Part shown: piece after piece, positions 26,001 to 31,961 of the stretch
Layout of the letters: every line of letters begins with the position of its first letter
Position numbering within the stretch: position 1 is the stretch's first letter
NCBI GenBank assembly: GCA_016287675.1
Contig: JAEFAR010000028.1
Location: 1 to 32,738 of the forward strand
Reading direction: 5' to 3'
Length of the DNA: 32,738 nt
From: Lachnospiraceae bacterium
GTDB lineage: Bacteria > Bacillota > Clostridia > Lachnospirales > Lachnospiraceae
The notes under the pieces: generated by a model
Told to the model about the DNA's origin: nothing
The model's database searches: none
Seen by the model: the letters and a program-made list of their open reading frames with translations, nothing else
Program-made: the position numbers and the translations under genes

Positions 26001-27090
26001 TCTCGGTGAGGCCGCCGTTCTTGTCTACAACATAGACTGTCCAGGAAAGAGTGTTTGCCTTTCTGGCATTGGTATAGATAGCAAAATGATCTTCATAAAT
26101 GGTACCGAGATCATAGGTCTGGGCATAGTCAGCCAGCGTTACGGTACCGCCTCCCACGGGATCCTTGTGTCCTACGGGAGCAACAAGTACGTAAAAGCTC
26201 ACGCTGTCGGGATTTGTACCCGTGGTCTTAAGTGTGACTCTGGAATAACCCGCACCGCGTACATGCAGCTTACCGTTTTCATACATGACGACGGTATCCT
26301 TGTATTGTCTGTCGGTGGTGTCTACAATAACGGAATCGGCAGTAACCGCAGTGGAATCCATGTAAAGGATCTGAAGCTGATAATAATCTGTAGCACCAAG
26401 GTAGTTTCTCTGATCAAGGAAAAGCACCTTATCACTGAATCCCGCAAGACCTGTCTCTTCCCACTCCAGATCGTTCTTTACGATCTCGAAAGCCACATGG
26501 ATCGTAACTGTTGCGTATCTTGTGGTTCCGTTTTCGGTGATGGCAACATTTACGTTTGCACGGCCGGGACCGAGACGGGTGATGACACAGGAGTTGTCCG
26601 TAAGATCACTGTCGGGCTCGATCCTGATAACACTGTTTCCGGCACCTGCAAGGCTGAAGGACATGGTGGTTCCGGAAGCAAAAGGAGCATCTGTATTGTC
26701 AACTTTATAAACACGGGAAACAGCCAGGGTGAAGGATGAGGTGTCAAGCTCAAGAACAGAACCCTGGTCAACGAAAGCATTACCGGCGCCGGTGTTGTCA
26801 AAGAACACGATCTTCATGTCCGCATCTGCAGCCAGTACTCTCTTATCGGTGAAATACTTATTTGAAAAATTGAACCTGCCGTTCTTTAAGCCGTCGATAC
26901 CGAAAGCTTTTGCAAAGATACCGAAGGTCTCTTCGTCAACCTTGGGTTCAACTTTCTTTTCTTCATTGTCGGATATTCTATTTTGAACATTATCAACGGT
27001 GTAGGAAGACCTCATCTGAAACAGGCCACCCGAAACCGCTATGCATGCCGTCAGTATGAAACAGATAAATCTGCTGAAGAACTTTTTCAT
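23023..27090 (-). CDS. Giant secreted Big2 (Ig-like) repeat protein
   Basis: A 1355-aa exported protein of unknown specific function. The N-terminus (MKKFFSRFICFILTACIAVSG) is a clear signal peptide. Residues 50-400 are beta-rich and only partly Ig-like. From about 419 onward there are about eleven Big2-type repeats of 80-95 residues (starting near 419, 513, 607, 692, 777, 865, 946, 1029, 1113, 1207 and 1287). Each has the pattern of a sigma-like VTLxxxxLxLxxGExxxL start, a W-x-S-x-D-x-x-I-A-x-V centre, a G-x-I/V-T-G/A-x-x-x-G turn, and a closing xCxVxV strand. No LPXTG motif, C-terminal membrane helix, SLH or choline-binding module is visible; the protein ends in VKVTK right after the last repeat. 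Big2 domains occur in adhesins and cell-surface enzymes; here no catalytic domain is recognisable. A structural surface or matrix role is inference. GGAGGAGG lies about 10-13 nt before the ATG. Confidence 0.9.
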   Translation of the reverse strand: MKKFFSRFICFILTACIAVSGGLFQMRSSYTVDNVQNRISDNEEKKVEPKVDEETFGIFAKAFGIDGLKNGRFNFSNKYFTDKRVLAADADMKIVFFDNTGAGNAFVDQGSVLELDTSSFTLAVSRVYKVDNTDAPFASGTTMSFSLAGAGNSVIRIEPDSDLTDNSCVITRLGPGRANVNVAITENGTTRYATVTIHVAFEIVKNDLEWEETGLAGFSDKVLFLDQRNYLGATDYYQLQILYMDSTAVTADSVIVDTTDRQYKDTVVMYENGKLHVRGAGYSRVTLKTTGTNPDSVSFYVLVAPVGHKDPVGGGTVTLADYAQTYDLGTIYEDHFAIYTNARKANTLSWTVYVVDKNGGLTEISKNDHSRLTYDISDQNGVVNFSGVTAGTYKIVGVANTSFNDNELRNKVVYDVIVMLSLKNTTLYMNVGDTYDVLANSNIPRDLYSRLYEPNYLGNSRLYATVDSRGIITANNVGTSQITFHYIGGSNNSLFPPSVSGTVDDVTYTIHVIDYLSISNSALSSDGSTEFTMYAGGSYPLYAACTNKDYDIYWESLDNSIATVEDNGYGSVMVKALKRGVVTIRAYQIINGVEKNAYAEITVKNTATKVTLSPSKLQIEVGDYKTIIAQFTGDSTDLTWVSSDETIFNFVDNINVGTSATIQALKPGTAVLTAINPANIVCGYCEVTVYQEVTGLKLSEYTLTLPETAGTYQLYAYLEPGNASDSSVLWTSSKPSVVSVDANGKLTILKEGEATIIAQSVLNPEFYAMCTVKILQGVDSVKLDKHELELYKGEVFRLPYVILPADASNDVIDISVFDSKIASVTQGDDHTLIVTGRGVGKTEFMVMTKDGKYWDLCTVVVKQVATGVTMNYSEVTLNVGEYFDLSVSLTPADSTESSLTWQSLDTGIVSVSQSGRLIGLKPGKTSVMVSTQGGKNSFCTVTVLQAAKSMKLDETSIVIGIGESYTLDAVFDPDGTSVTDGKWTSLDTSIATVDEAGKVTGVKGGYTVVSFTSVDGGFTGFCMVKVEELITKIIVNPSSYILGLGNTVTIDAQITNGDTVSDTELEWYSDDESVATVDKYGMITGVDYGTATITVEAVEGEAKAFVKIEVVREVTKIELSESYITVIVGHTQTLYATVSPSNATYNKVNWKVMDPGMTKEDNSVALVDTDGVVTGIKKGNAWVVASAQDNSGKTARCFVLVIEPIAATGITVSDSEITLMPGESKTITSHIKPVSSTDDLTWTTNNDTVASVSENGEITANMVGQTTVTVTTTSGKTATIAVTVLGLSRSYVEIPIYSSFRVYLDGVNSTVRWDVDDLTICEVANGNITARKTGTTVVTAKVNGRTLECIVKVTK

Positions 27091-27120
27091 TTATTGATTT
27101 CCTCCTCCCGGCTTTTCTGC

Positions 27121-27180
27121 AAACAAAAACGCCGGTAAAATGAAATGGTATTATTAAAATCCATTTATTTTATCGGCATT
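27121..27180 (-). terminator. Terminator or attenuator hairpin between yebC and the Big2 gene
   Basis: On the minus strand AATGCCGATAAAATAAATGG (27180-27161) pairs with CCATTTCATTTTACCGGCG (27148-27130). There is one A-C mismatch and one bulge, a 12-nt loop, then TTTTTGTTT. The T-run ends 30 nt before the Big2 start codon, leaving no room for a promoter behind it. It probably ends the yebC transcript and may also attenuate expression of the Big2 gene. Confidence 0.7.
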
Positions 27181-27225
27181 TTGATCCTGATATTTAACTT
27201 TATTTATGAAAAAAGAACACTAATT

Positions 27226-27960
27226 TTATGCCTCGTCATAGTTGGTGTAAACGTCCTGAACGTCGTCATCATCCTCAAGAAGATCCAGGATCCTGTTAAG
27301 GCACTTGATGTCCTCTTCATCGGAAAGTGAACCGTAATTCTGAGGGATCATGGTAACTTCCGCGGATGCCATCTTGATGTTTGCAGCTTCAAGCGCTTCG
27401 ACAACCTTGCTGAAATCTCCGGGAGCGGTGATGATCTCAAAGCTGTCCTCTTCATCGGAAAGATCCTCTGCGCCTGCATCTGCGGCGATCATGAAGATCT
27501 CGTCACCGTCCATGTCACATTCTTCCTTGTCAATGATGATCTGACCCTTTTCATCAAACATGAAGGAAACACAGCCCATGTTACCGATGCTGCCCTTGCC
27601 CTTGGTAAAGGCACTTCTGACATTTGCGGCAGTTCTGTTCTTGTTATCCGTAAGTGCATCTACAATAATAGCGATACCGCTGGGACCGTAGCCTTCGTAT
27701 CTTACATGCTCGTAGTTTACGCCCTGTCCTTCACCTGCAGCCTTTTTGATGCTTCTTTCGATGGTATCGTTGGACATGTTGTTGGCCTTTGCCTTTGCAA
27801 TGATGTCCTTGAGCTTAGAGTTGTTGTTGGGATCGGGACCGCCGCCTTCTTTAACGGCTACAGCGATCTCACGGCCGAGCTTTGTAAAGATCTTGCCCTT
27901 GGCAGCATCGTTTTTCTCTTTTTTGTGCTTAATGTTTGCAAATTTTGAATGACCTGACAT
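27226..27960 (-). CDS. yebC: YebC/PmpR family protein
   Basis: Member of the TACO1/YebC family, described both as transcriptional regulators (PmpR) and, more recently, as translation factors that relieve ribosome stalling; which applies here is open. The 244-aa product begins MSGHSKFANIKHKKEKNDAAKGKIFTKLGREI, the highly conserved family N-terminus, followed by GGGPDPNNNSKLKDIIAKAKANNMSNDTIERSIKKA and YEGYGPSGIAIIVDALTDNKNRT. I chose the ATG at 27960 because AGAGGAAG lies about 6 nt upstream and it gives the family start; an in-frame ATG 48 nt upstream would add 16 foreign residues. The gene has its own strong promoter and a hairpin behind it, so it is probably an independent unit set into the argR-recN neighbourhood. 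The C-terminus is acidic (DLLEDDDDVQDVYTNYDEA). Confidence 0.96.
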   Translation of the reverse strand: MSGHSKFANIKHKKEKNDAAKGKIFTKLGREIAVAVKEGGGPDPNNNSKLKDIIAKAKANNMSNDTIERSIKKAAGEGQGVNYEHVRYEGYGPSGIAIIVDALTDNKNRTAANVRSAFTKGKGSIGNMGCVSFMFDEKGQIIIDKEECDMDGDEIFMIAADAGAEDLSDEEDSFEIITAPGDFSKVVEALEAANIKMASAEVTMIPQNYGSLSDEEDIKCLNRILDLLEDDDDVQDVYTNYDEA

Positions 27961-28013
27961 AAATACTTCCTCTTTGCTTTTTTTAATTTGAATGATTTTT
28001 TGATTCAATAGAT

Positions 28014-28041
28014 TTTATAACAACACTTTACCACCTGTCAA
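28014..28041 (-). promoter_or_regulatory. Predicted strong sigma-A promoter of yebC
   Basis: On the minus strand a perfect -35 TTGACA (28041-28036) is followed at 16 nt by TATAAA (28019-28014), or at 18 nt by TAAAAT (28017-28012). Either -10 matches 5 of 6 positions. The transcript leader to the yebC start would be about 45 nt. Confidence 0.75.
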
Positions 28042-28046
28042 GTGTT
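28022..28046 (-). repeat. Inverted repeat embracing the yebC -35 element
   Basis: AACACTT (28046-28040 on the minus strand) and AAGTGTT (28028-28022) form a perfect 7-bp inverted repeat separated by 11 nt. The left arm overlaps the TTGACA element and the right arm lies in the spacer. No T-run follows, so a protein-binding operator is more likely than a terminator for argR. The regulator is unknown. Confidence 0.5.
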
Positions 28047-28058
28047 AGTTGAAAAGCT

Positions 28059-28520
28059 CTATTTAATGAGTTTTTCGATCTTTCTCATTACTTCCGGCAC
28101 TTCGCCTTTGGTCCTTACAGCGCAGAAAATGGTGTCATCTCCCGCGATACAGCCCACAACGCCTTTAAGTCTGAGAGAATCCAGGGCTGCGGCCGCAGCC
28201 ATAGCCATTCCCGAAACTGTTTTGATCACCAGCAGGTTTTCTGCCTGCTCCATACCTGTGTAGGCTTCCGCAAGGACCCGAACCAGTTTTCCGTTGTCCA
28301 TTCCCGGAATGTCCGCATGAGGGATGACGTACTTGATCTCTCCCGTCGCCATGACCATCTTGGTAAGCCTGAGTTCCTTAATGTCTCTCGAAGCCGTTGC
28401 CTGAGTCACCGCGAAGCCTTCTTCGTTAAGACGCCTCACAAGTTCCTCCTGGGTTCCGATGTTCTCGTTTTCAACTATTCTTCTGATCTGGGCATGTCTG
28501 CTTGTTTTCTTATCGGGCAT
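28059..28520 (-). CDS. argR: Arginine repressor ArgR/AhrC
   Basis: Arginine-responsive hexameric repressor/activator of arginine metabolism genes. The 153-aa product has an N-terminal winged helix (1-70) with the recognition segment VTQATASRDIKELRLTKM (38-55) and a C-terminal oligomerisation/arginine-binding domain with GVVGCIAGDDTIFCAVR, where GDDT (127-130) binds arginine. GGAGAAG lies about 5 nt before the ATG, and the gap from nadK is 24 nt. argR in a tlyA-nadK-argR-recN cluster is characteristic of Clostridia and Bacilli, so it reflects neighbourhood conservation and is not evidence of arginine genes nearby. I see no obvious ARG box in the window. Confidence 0.97.
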   Translation of the reverse strand: MPDKKTSRHAQIRRIVENENIGTQEELVRRLNEEGFAVTQATASRDIKELRLTKMVMATGEIKYVIPHADIPGMDNGKLVRVLAEAYTGMEQAENLLVIKTVSGMAMAAAAALDSLRLKGVVGCIAGDDTIFCAVRTKGEVPEVMRKIEKLIK

Positions 28521-28544
28521 ATTTCTTCTCCGTTTTCTTTAGAT

Positions 28545-29354
28545 TCAGGACAGTTTACTCTTCAAAGCTTCAAAAAATGTGCTTTCATCGGTTTTGATGA
28601 GCCTTGTGATACTCTCCGATCTCCTTATCCTGATGCTGTCCCCGCTCTTTAAAGGAATGAACGCCCGTCCGTCAAGGGTCATTCCCAGATCCGGGGTTTC
28701 AAAATTTCTTTCCGCGGGCACTTCTATCTCGATCTCGTCGCTTGCGGAAGCGATGATGGATCTTGCTGTCATGGAATGAGGACAGATGGGTGTGATAATG
28801 ATCATTTCCGCTTCCGGAACGCAGATGCTGCCCCCGGCAGAAAGATTGTATCCCGTGGATCCCGTGGGTGTGGAAATTATGATCCCGTCACCTCCCGCAG
28901 TAAAGATCTCTTTACCGTTTATCTTTACCTTGAGCCGGATGATCCTGGAATAACCGTTTCTTGTAACCACTGCGTCATTAAGGACAGTCTCTGTTTTTTC
29001 TCCGTTTACCGAAATGTCCAGCATCATCCTGTTTTCTATACGGTAATCACCGCTTACCAGCTTCTTTATCGCAGTCTCCAGGTTTTCCGTTTCAGCCCCC
29101 GTAAGATAACCGAGAGTTCCGGTGTTGATCCCAAGGATGGGGGCTCCGAAATCCTTTACCACATCTGCGGTGCGCATCAGAGTCCCGTCACCTCCGAGAA
29201 CGATGATGGCCTTAACTTCGGGCTTTCCGTCAGGTGCTTCGTTGATGTTACAGATCTCGGCTCCGTTTTCCTTAAGGGCTTTCTTTACACGTTCCGTGTA
29301 AACACCCCTCATGTCCCTGTCGGGATTTGAAATTATCAGATAAGCATTTTTCAT
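28545..29354 (-). CDS. nadK: NAD kinase
   Basis: Phosphorylates NAD to NADP using ATP or polyphosphate. The 269-aa product has the GGDGT motif (54-58, in VLGGDGTLMRT), the GINTGTLGYLT segment, and the glycine-rich GGDGIIISTPTGSTGYNLSAGG site. The ATG lies one base after the tlyA stop, with AAAAGGAAAA as the probable binding site, so the two genes are almost certainly co-translated. Confidence 0.97.
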   Translation of the reverse strand: MKNAYLIISNPDRDMRGVYTERVKKALKENGAEICNINEAPDGKPEVKAIIVLGGDGTLMRTADVVKDFGAPILGINTGTLGYLTGAETENLETAIKKLVSGDYRIENRMMLDISVNGEKTETVLNDAVVTRNGYSRIIRLKVKINGKEIFTAGGDGIIISTPTGSTGYNLSAGGSICVPEAEMIIITPICPHSMTARSIIASASDEIEIEVPAERNFETPDLGMTLDGRAFIPLKSGDSIRIRRSESITRLIKTDESTFFEALKSKLS

Positions 29355-29355
29355 T

Positions 29356-30090
29356 TCAGTTTTCCTTTTTTAAACAGATCAGAAACTCAATGTTCCCGTC
29401 CCCGCCTTCAATGGGGGACACAGTAACTCCACGGACTTTGAATCCCAGATCTTCCGCTGCTTTTGAAACATCCTCCACGACTCTGTCCCGAACTGCTTTG
29501 TCTTTAATGATCCCTTTTTTTGAAAGTGCCTGTCTTCCGGCCTCAAATTGCGGCTTTATCAGGCATATGCTTTCTCCGCCCTCCTTAAGAAGGTTAAAGA
29601 TCACAGGCAGTACCTTGGTCAGGGAGATAAAAGAAACATCCGTGGAAATAAAATCGATCTCTGTGTTATCGATCATTTCAGGTGTCAGATAACGGATATT
29701 GGTCTGCTCCATGGAAATGACCCCGGGGTTGTCTCTAAGCTTCTGAGCCAGCTGATCTGTCCCCACGTCCACAGCCAGCACTTTGGCCGCTCCGTTTTGA
29801 AGCATACAGTCCGTGAATCCGCCGGTGGAAGCTCCTATGTCCATACATGTGAGCCCCTTAAGGGAGATGTTGAATTCCGCAATGGCTTTTTCAAGTTTCA
29901 GACCGCCACGGCTCACGTATCTGAGGACTTCCCCCTCAGTCTTTATATCGTCTGTTTCACTGACAGAAAAAGATGCTTTTGTAACGACTTTACCGTTAAC
30001 AAGGACATGACCGTTTTTTATCATTTCCTTGGCTCTTTCTCTGGATGGTGAAAGACCGTTTTTAACCAATAATGCGTCTAATCTTTCCAT
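29356..30090 (-). CDS. tlyA: TlyA-family rRNA 2'-O-methyltransferase
   Basis: Family of S4-domain/FtsJ-like methyltransferases; characterised TlyA methylates 16S C1409 and 23S C1920 and sets sensitivity to capreomycin-type antibiotics. Older annotations call it hemolysin. The 244-aa product has an N-terminal S4 RNA-binding domain (MERLDALLVKNGLSPSRERA...NGHVLVNGKVV) and a Rossmann domain with TCMDIGASTGGFTDCMLQNGA binding SAM. I chose the ATG at 30090 because it gives the family start, although its binding site is weak; ATGs at 30099 and 30105 are in frame. The gene overlaps dxs by 29 nt, so translation is probably coupled. Confidence 0.94.
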   Translation of the reverse strand: MERLDALLVKNGLSPSRERAKEMIKNGHVLVNGKVVTKASFSVSETDDIKTEGEVLRYVSRGGLKLEKAIAEFNISLKGLTCMDIGASTGGFTDCMLQNGAAKVLAVDVGTDQLAQKLRDNPGVISMEQTNIRYLTPEMIDNTEIDFISTDVSFISLTKVLPVIFNLLKEGGESICLIKPQFEAGRQALSKKGIIKDKAVRDRVVEDVSKAAEDLGFKVRGVTVSPIEGGDGNIEFLICLKKEN

Positions 30091-31936
30091 AAATCTCATC
30101 AGCATCCAAACCGTAAGCCTTCAGCAGTTCGGATCTTTTACCGTGTTCTATAAAGCTGTCTTTTAAAGAGCCGTTTACAAAGCCGGTCTTTAACCCGTTT
30201 TCAAGTATGAGATCGGCCACAGCTTCTCCGAAACCGCCTCTTTTCACATTTTCTTCCAGAGTAACCACGACCCTGCATCTTTTGGCGGCATCCAGGACAG
30301 CTGTTTTATCGATGGGGTTAACAAACCTTGCATTGTAGAGCAAGGTACCGAATCCGTCTTTTTTAAGCATTTCCGAAAGCTCCAGTCCCAGATCCGTCAT
30401 TGTGCCCACCGCAAAGATGGCAACATCCTTTCCCTCAAGGAGTTTTTCCGCTTCTCCGTAACGTATCTCGTCGCAATCAAGGGCAGCGGCTCTCTCGCTC
30501 TCCCCGCATTTGGGGTATCTGATAGCCACAGGAGCGTTCATTTCCAATGAAAAACTCAGCATGGACTTTAATTCATGACAGTTTTTGGGTGCCATTACCG
30601 TAAGTCCCGGAATGTGTGAAAGGTAGGAAAGGTCGAAGATACCCTGATGTGTTTCTCCGTCTTCTCCCGTGATCCCTCCTCTGTCTATCATGAAGATCAC
30701 AGGCTGTTTTGTCAGGCATACATCATGTAAGATCTGGTCATAGCTTCTCTGAAGGAAGGTGGAGTAGATGGCAACCACAGGTCTGAAACCTGATTTTGCA
30801 AGGGCTGCGGCGAATGTCACAGCATGCTGCTCAGCTATGCCCACATCAAAGAATCTGTCGGGATGACATTCTCCGAACTCTCTTAAGCCTGTGCCAAACT
30901 CCATTGCAGCCGTGATCCCGATCAATCTGCTGTCCCTGTCTCCCAGTTCCACCATAGCTTCCGAAAAACTCTCTGTAAAGGTCTTTGTCTCAGGCTTCTT
31001 AAGGATCTTACCTGTTTTAAGATCAAAGGGACCGATGCCGTGGAATTTGCCGGGTCTCTTTTCTGCGGGAAGATAGCCTCTTCCCTTCTGGGTCACAGCA
31101 TGGATCAAAACCGGCTTGTCAACCCTTGCCGCACTCTTAAGAGCAGTAAGTACCTGATGCACATCATGTCCGTTAATGGGACCGATGTAAGTGATACCCA
31201 GGTCCTCAAAGAACATTCCGCTTACAAAGAAAGTCTTTAAGGAATCCTTAATGTGCTTCAGCCGTCCGACGATCCTTTCACCGCTTCCGCCGGGGATCTC
31301 GTCCAGGATGTTTTCCAATCCGGATTTAAAATTCACGTAGGTCTTCTTTGTACGGATCTGACCGAGATAATTGGCCATTCCTCCCACGTTACGGTCGATG
31401 GACATCTCGTTGTCGTTTAATATGATGATAAGATTGCTTTTAAACTTGCCGATGTTATTGAGCGCTTCTATGGCCATTCCGCCGCCCAGAGCTCCGTCAC
31501 CTATAACTGCAACGATCTTATTCTTCTCTCCCTTGAGTTCCCTGGCAGTCACAAGACCTGATGCCAATGAAAGGGAAGTGGAACTGTGTCCGGTGTCAAA
31601 AGCGTCACATTCACTTTCGCTGCCCTTCGGAAAGCCCGAAAGTCCGCCTTTCTGTCTTAAAGTTTCAAAGTTCTTCCTGCCTGTAAGGATCTTGTGAACA
31701 TAGGTTTGATGCCCCACATCGAAAACCAATTTATCCTCCGGCAGATCAAGAAAAAGATGAAGAGCCATTGTGAGCTCCACCACTCCGAGATTGGAGGAGA
31801 GATGGCCTCCGGTCTTTGAAACGTTTTCGGTAAGAAAGCAGCGTATCTCACGTGCCAGTTCGGACCATTCGTTTTCCGGCAGCTTCTTAATGTCGTTTTC
31901 TTTTTTTATTTTATCAAGAACAGGATAATCTGTCAT
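30062..31936 (-). CDS. dxs: 1-deoxy-D-xylulose-5-phosphate synthase
   Basis: Thiamine diphosphate enzyme that condenses pyruvate and glyceraldehyde 3-phosphate, the first step of the MEP isoprenoid pathway. The 624-aa length is typical. Motifs are GHQTYVHKILTGR (75-87), the ThDP motif GDGALGGGMAIEALNN...NDN (146-176), the transketolase-type segment GIAEQHAVTFAA, and DRGGITGEDGETHQGIFDLSYL. I chose the ATG at 31936 because GGAAG lies 7 nt upstream and the product then begins at the usual family position; a reading from 31993 would overlap ispA and add 19 non-family residues. It follows ispA by 25 nt. Together they supply and elongate isoprenoid precursors, for example for undecaprenyl phosphate. 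Confidence 0.97.
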   Translation of the reverse strand: MTDYPVLDKIKKENDIKKLPENEWSELAREIRCFLTENVSKTGGHLSSNLGVVELTMALHLFLDLPEDKLVFDVGHQTYVHKILTGRKNFETLRQKGGLSGFPKGSESECDAFDTGHSSTSLSLASGLVTARELKGEKNKIVAVIGDGALGGGMAIEALNNIGKFKSNLIIILNDNEMSIDRNVGGMANYLGQIRTKKTYVNFKSGLENILDEIPGGSGERIVGRLKHIKDSLKTFFVSGMFFEDLGITYIGPINGHDVHQVLTALKSAARVDKPVLIHAVTQKGRGYLPAEKRPGKFHGIGPFDLKTGKILKKPETKTFTESFSEAMVELGDRDSRLIGITAAMEFGTGLREFGECHPDRFFDVGIAEQHAVTFAAALAKSGFRPVVAIYSTFLQRSYDQILHDVCLTKQPVIFMIDRGGITGEDGETHQGIFDLSYLSHIPGLTVMAPKNCHELKSMLSFSLEMNAPVAIRYPKCGESERAAALDCDEIRYGEAEKLLEGKDVAIFAVGTMTDLGLELSEMLKKDGFGTLLYNARFVNPIDKTAVLDAAKRCRVVVTLEENVKRGGFGEAVADLILENGLKTGFVNGSLKDSFIEHGKRSELLKAYGLDADEIYGKIRRIIG

Positions 31937-31961
31937 TTCCAAACTTCCAATCGATCGTAGT

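Noticed and set aside
25984-26739. Plus-strand open frame of 251 codons opposite the Big2 gene
   Set aside because: Antisense to a gene with clear signal peptide and repeats; composition reflects the complement of repeated codons.
23023-27090. Possible tandem DNA repeat or repeat-expansion locus in the Big2 gene
   Set aside because: Repeats are visible only in the protein; at DNA level the units are strongly diverged, so there is no sign of recent duplication.
27091-27225. Riboswitch upstream of the Big2 gene
   Set aside because: Only 135 nt are available and I see only one simple hairpin with a T-run, with no recognisable conserved aptamer core such as that of c-di-GMP riboswitches.
29356-30090. 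tlyA as a hemolysin
   Set aside because: The S4 plus FtsJ-like SAM-binding architecture indicates an rRNA methyltransferase; the hemolysin name is historical.
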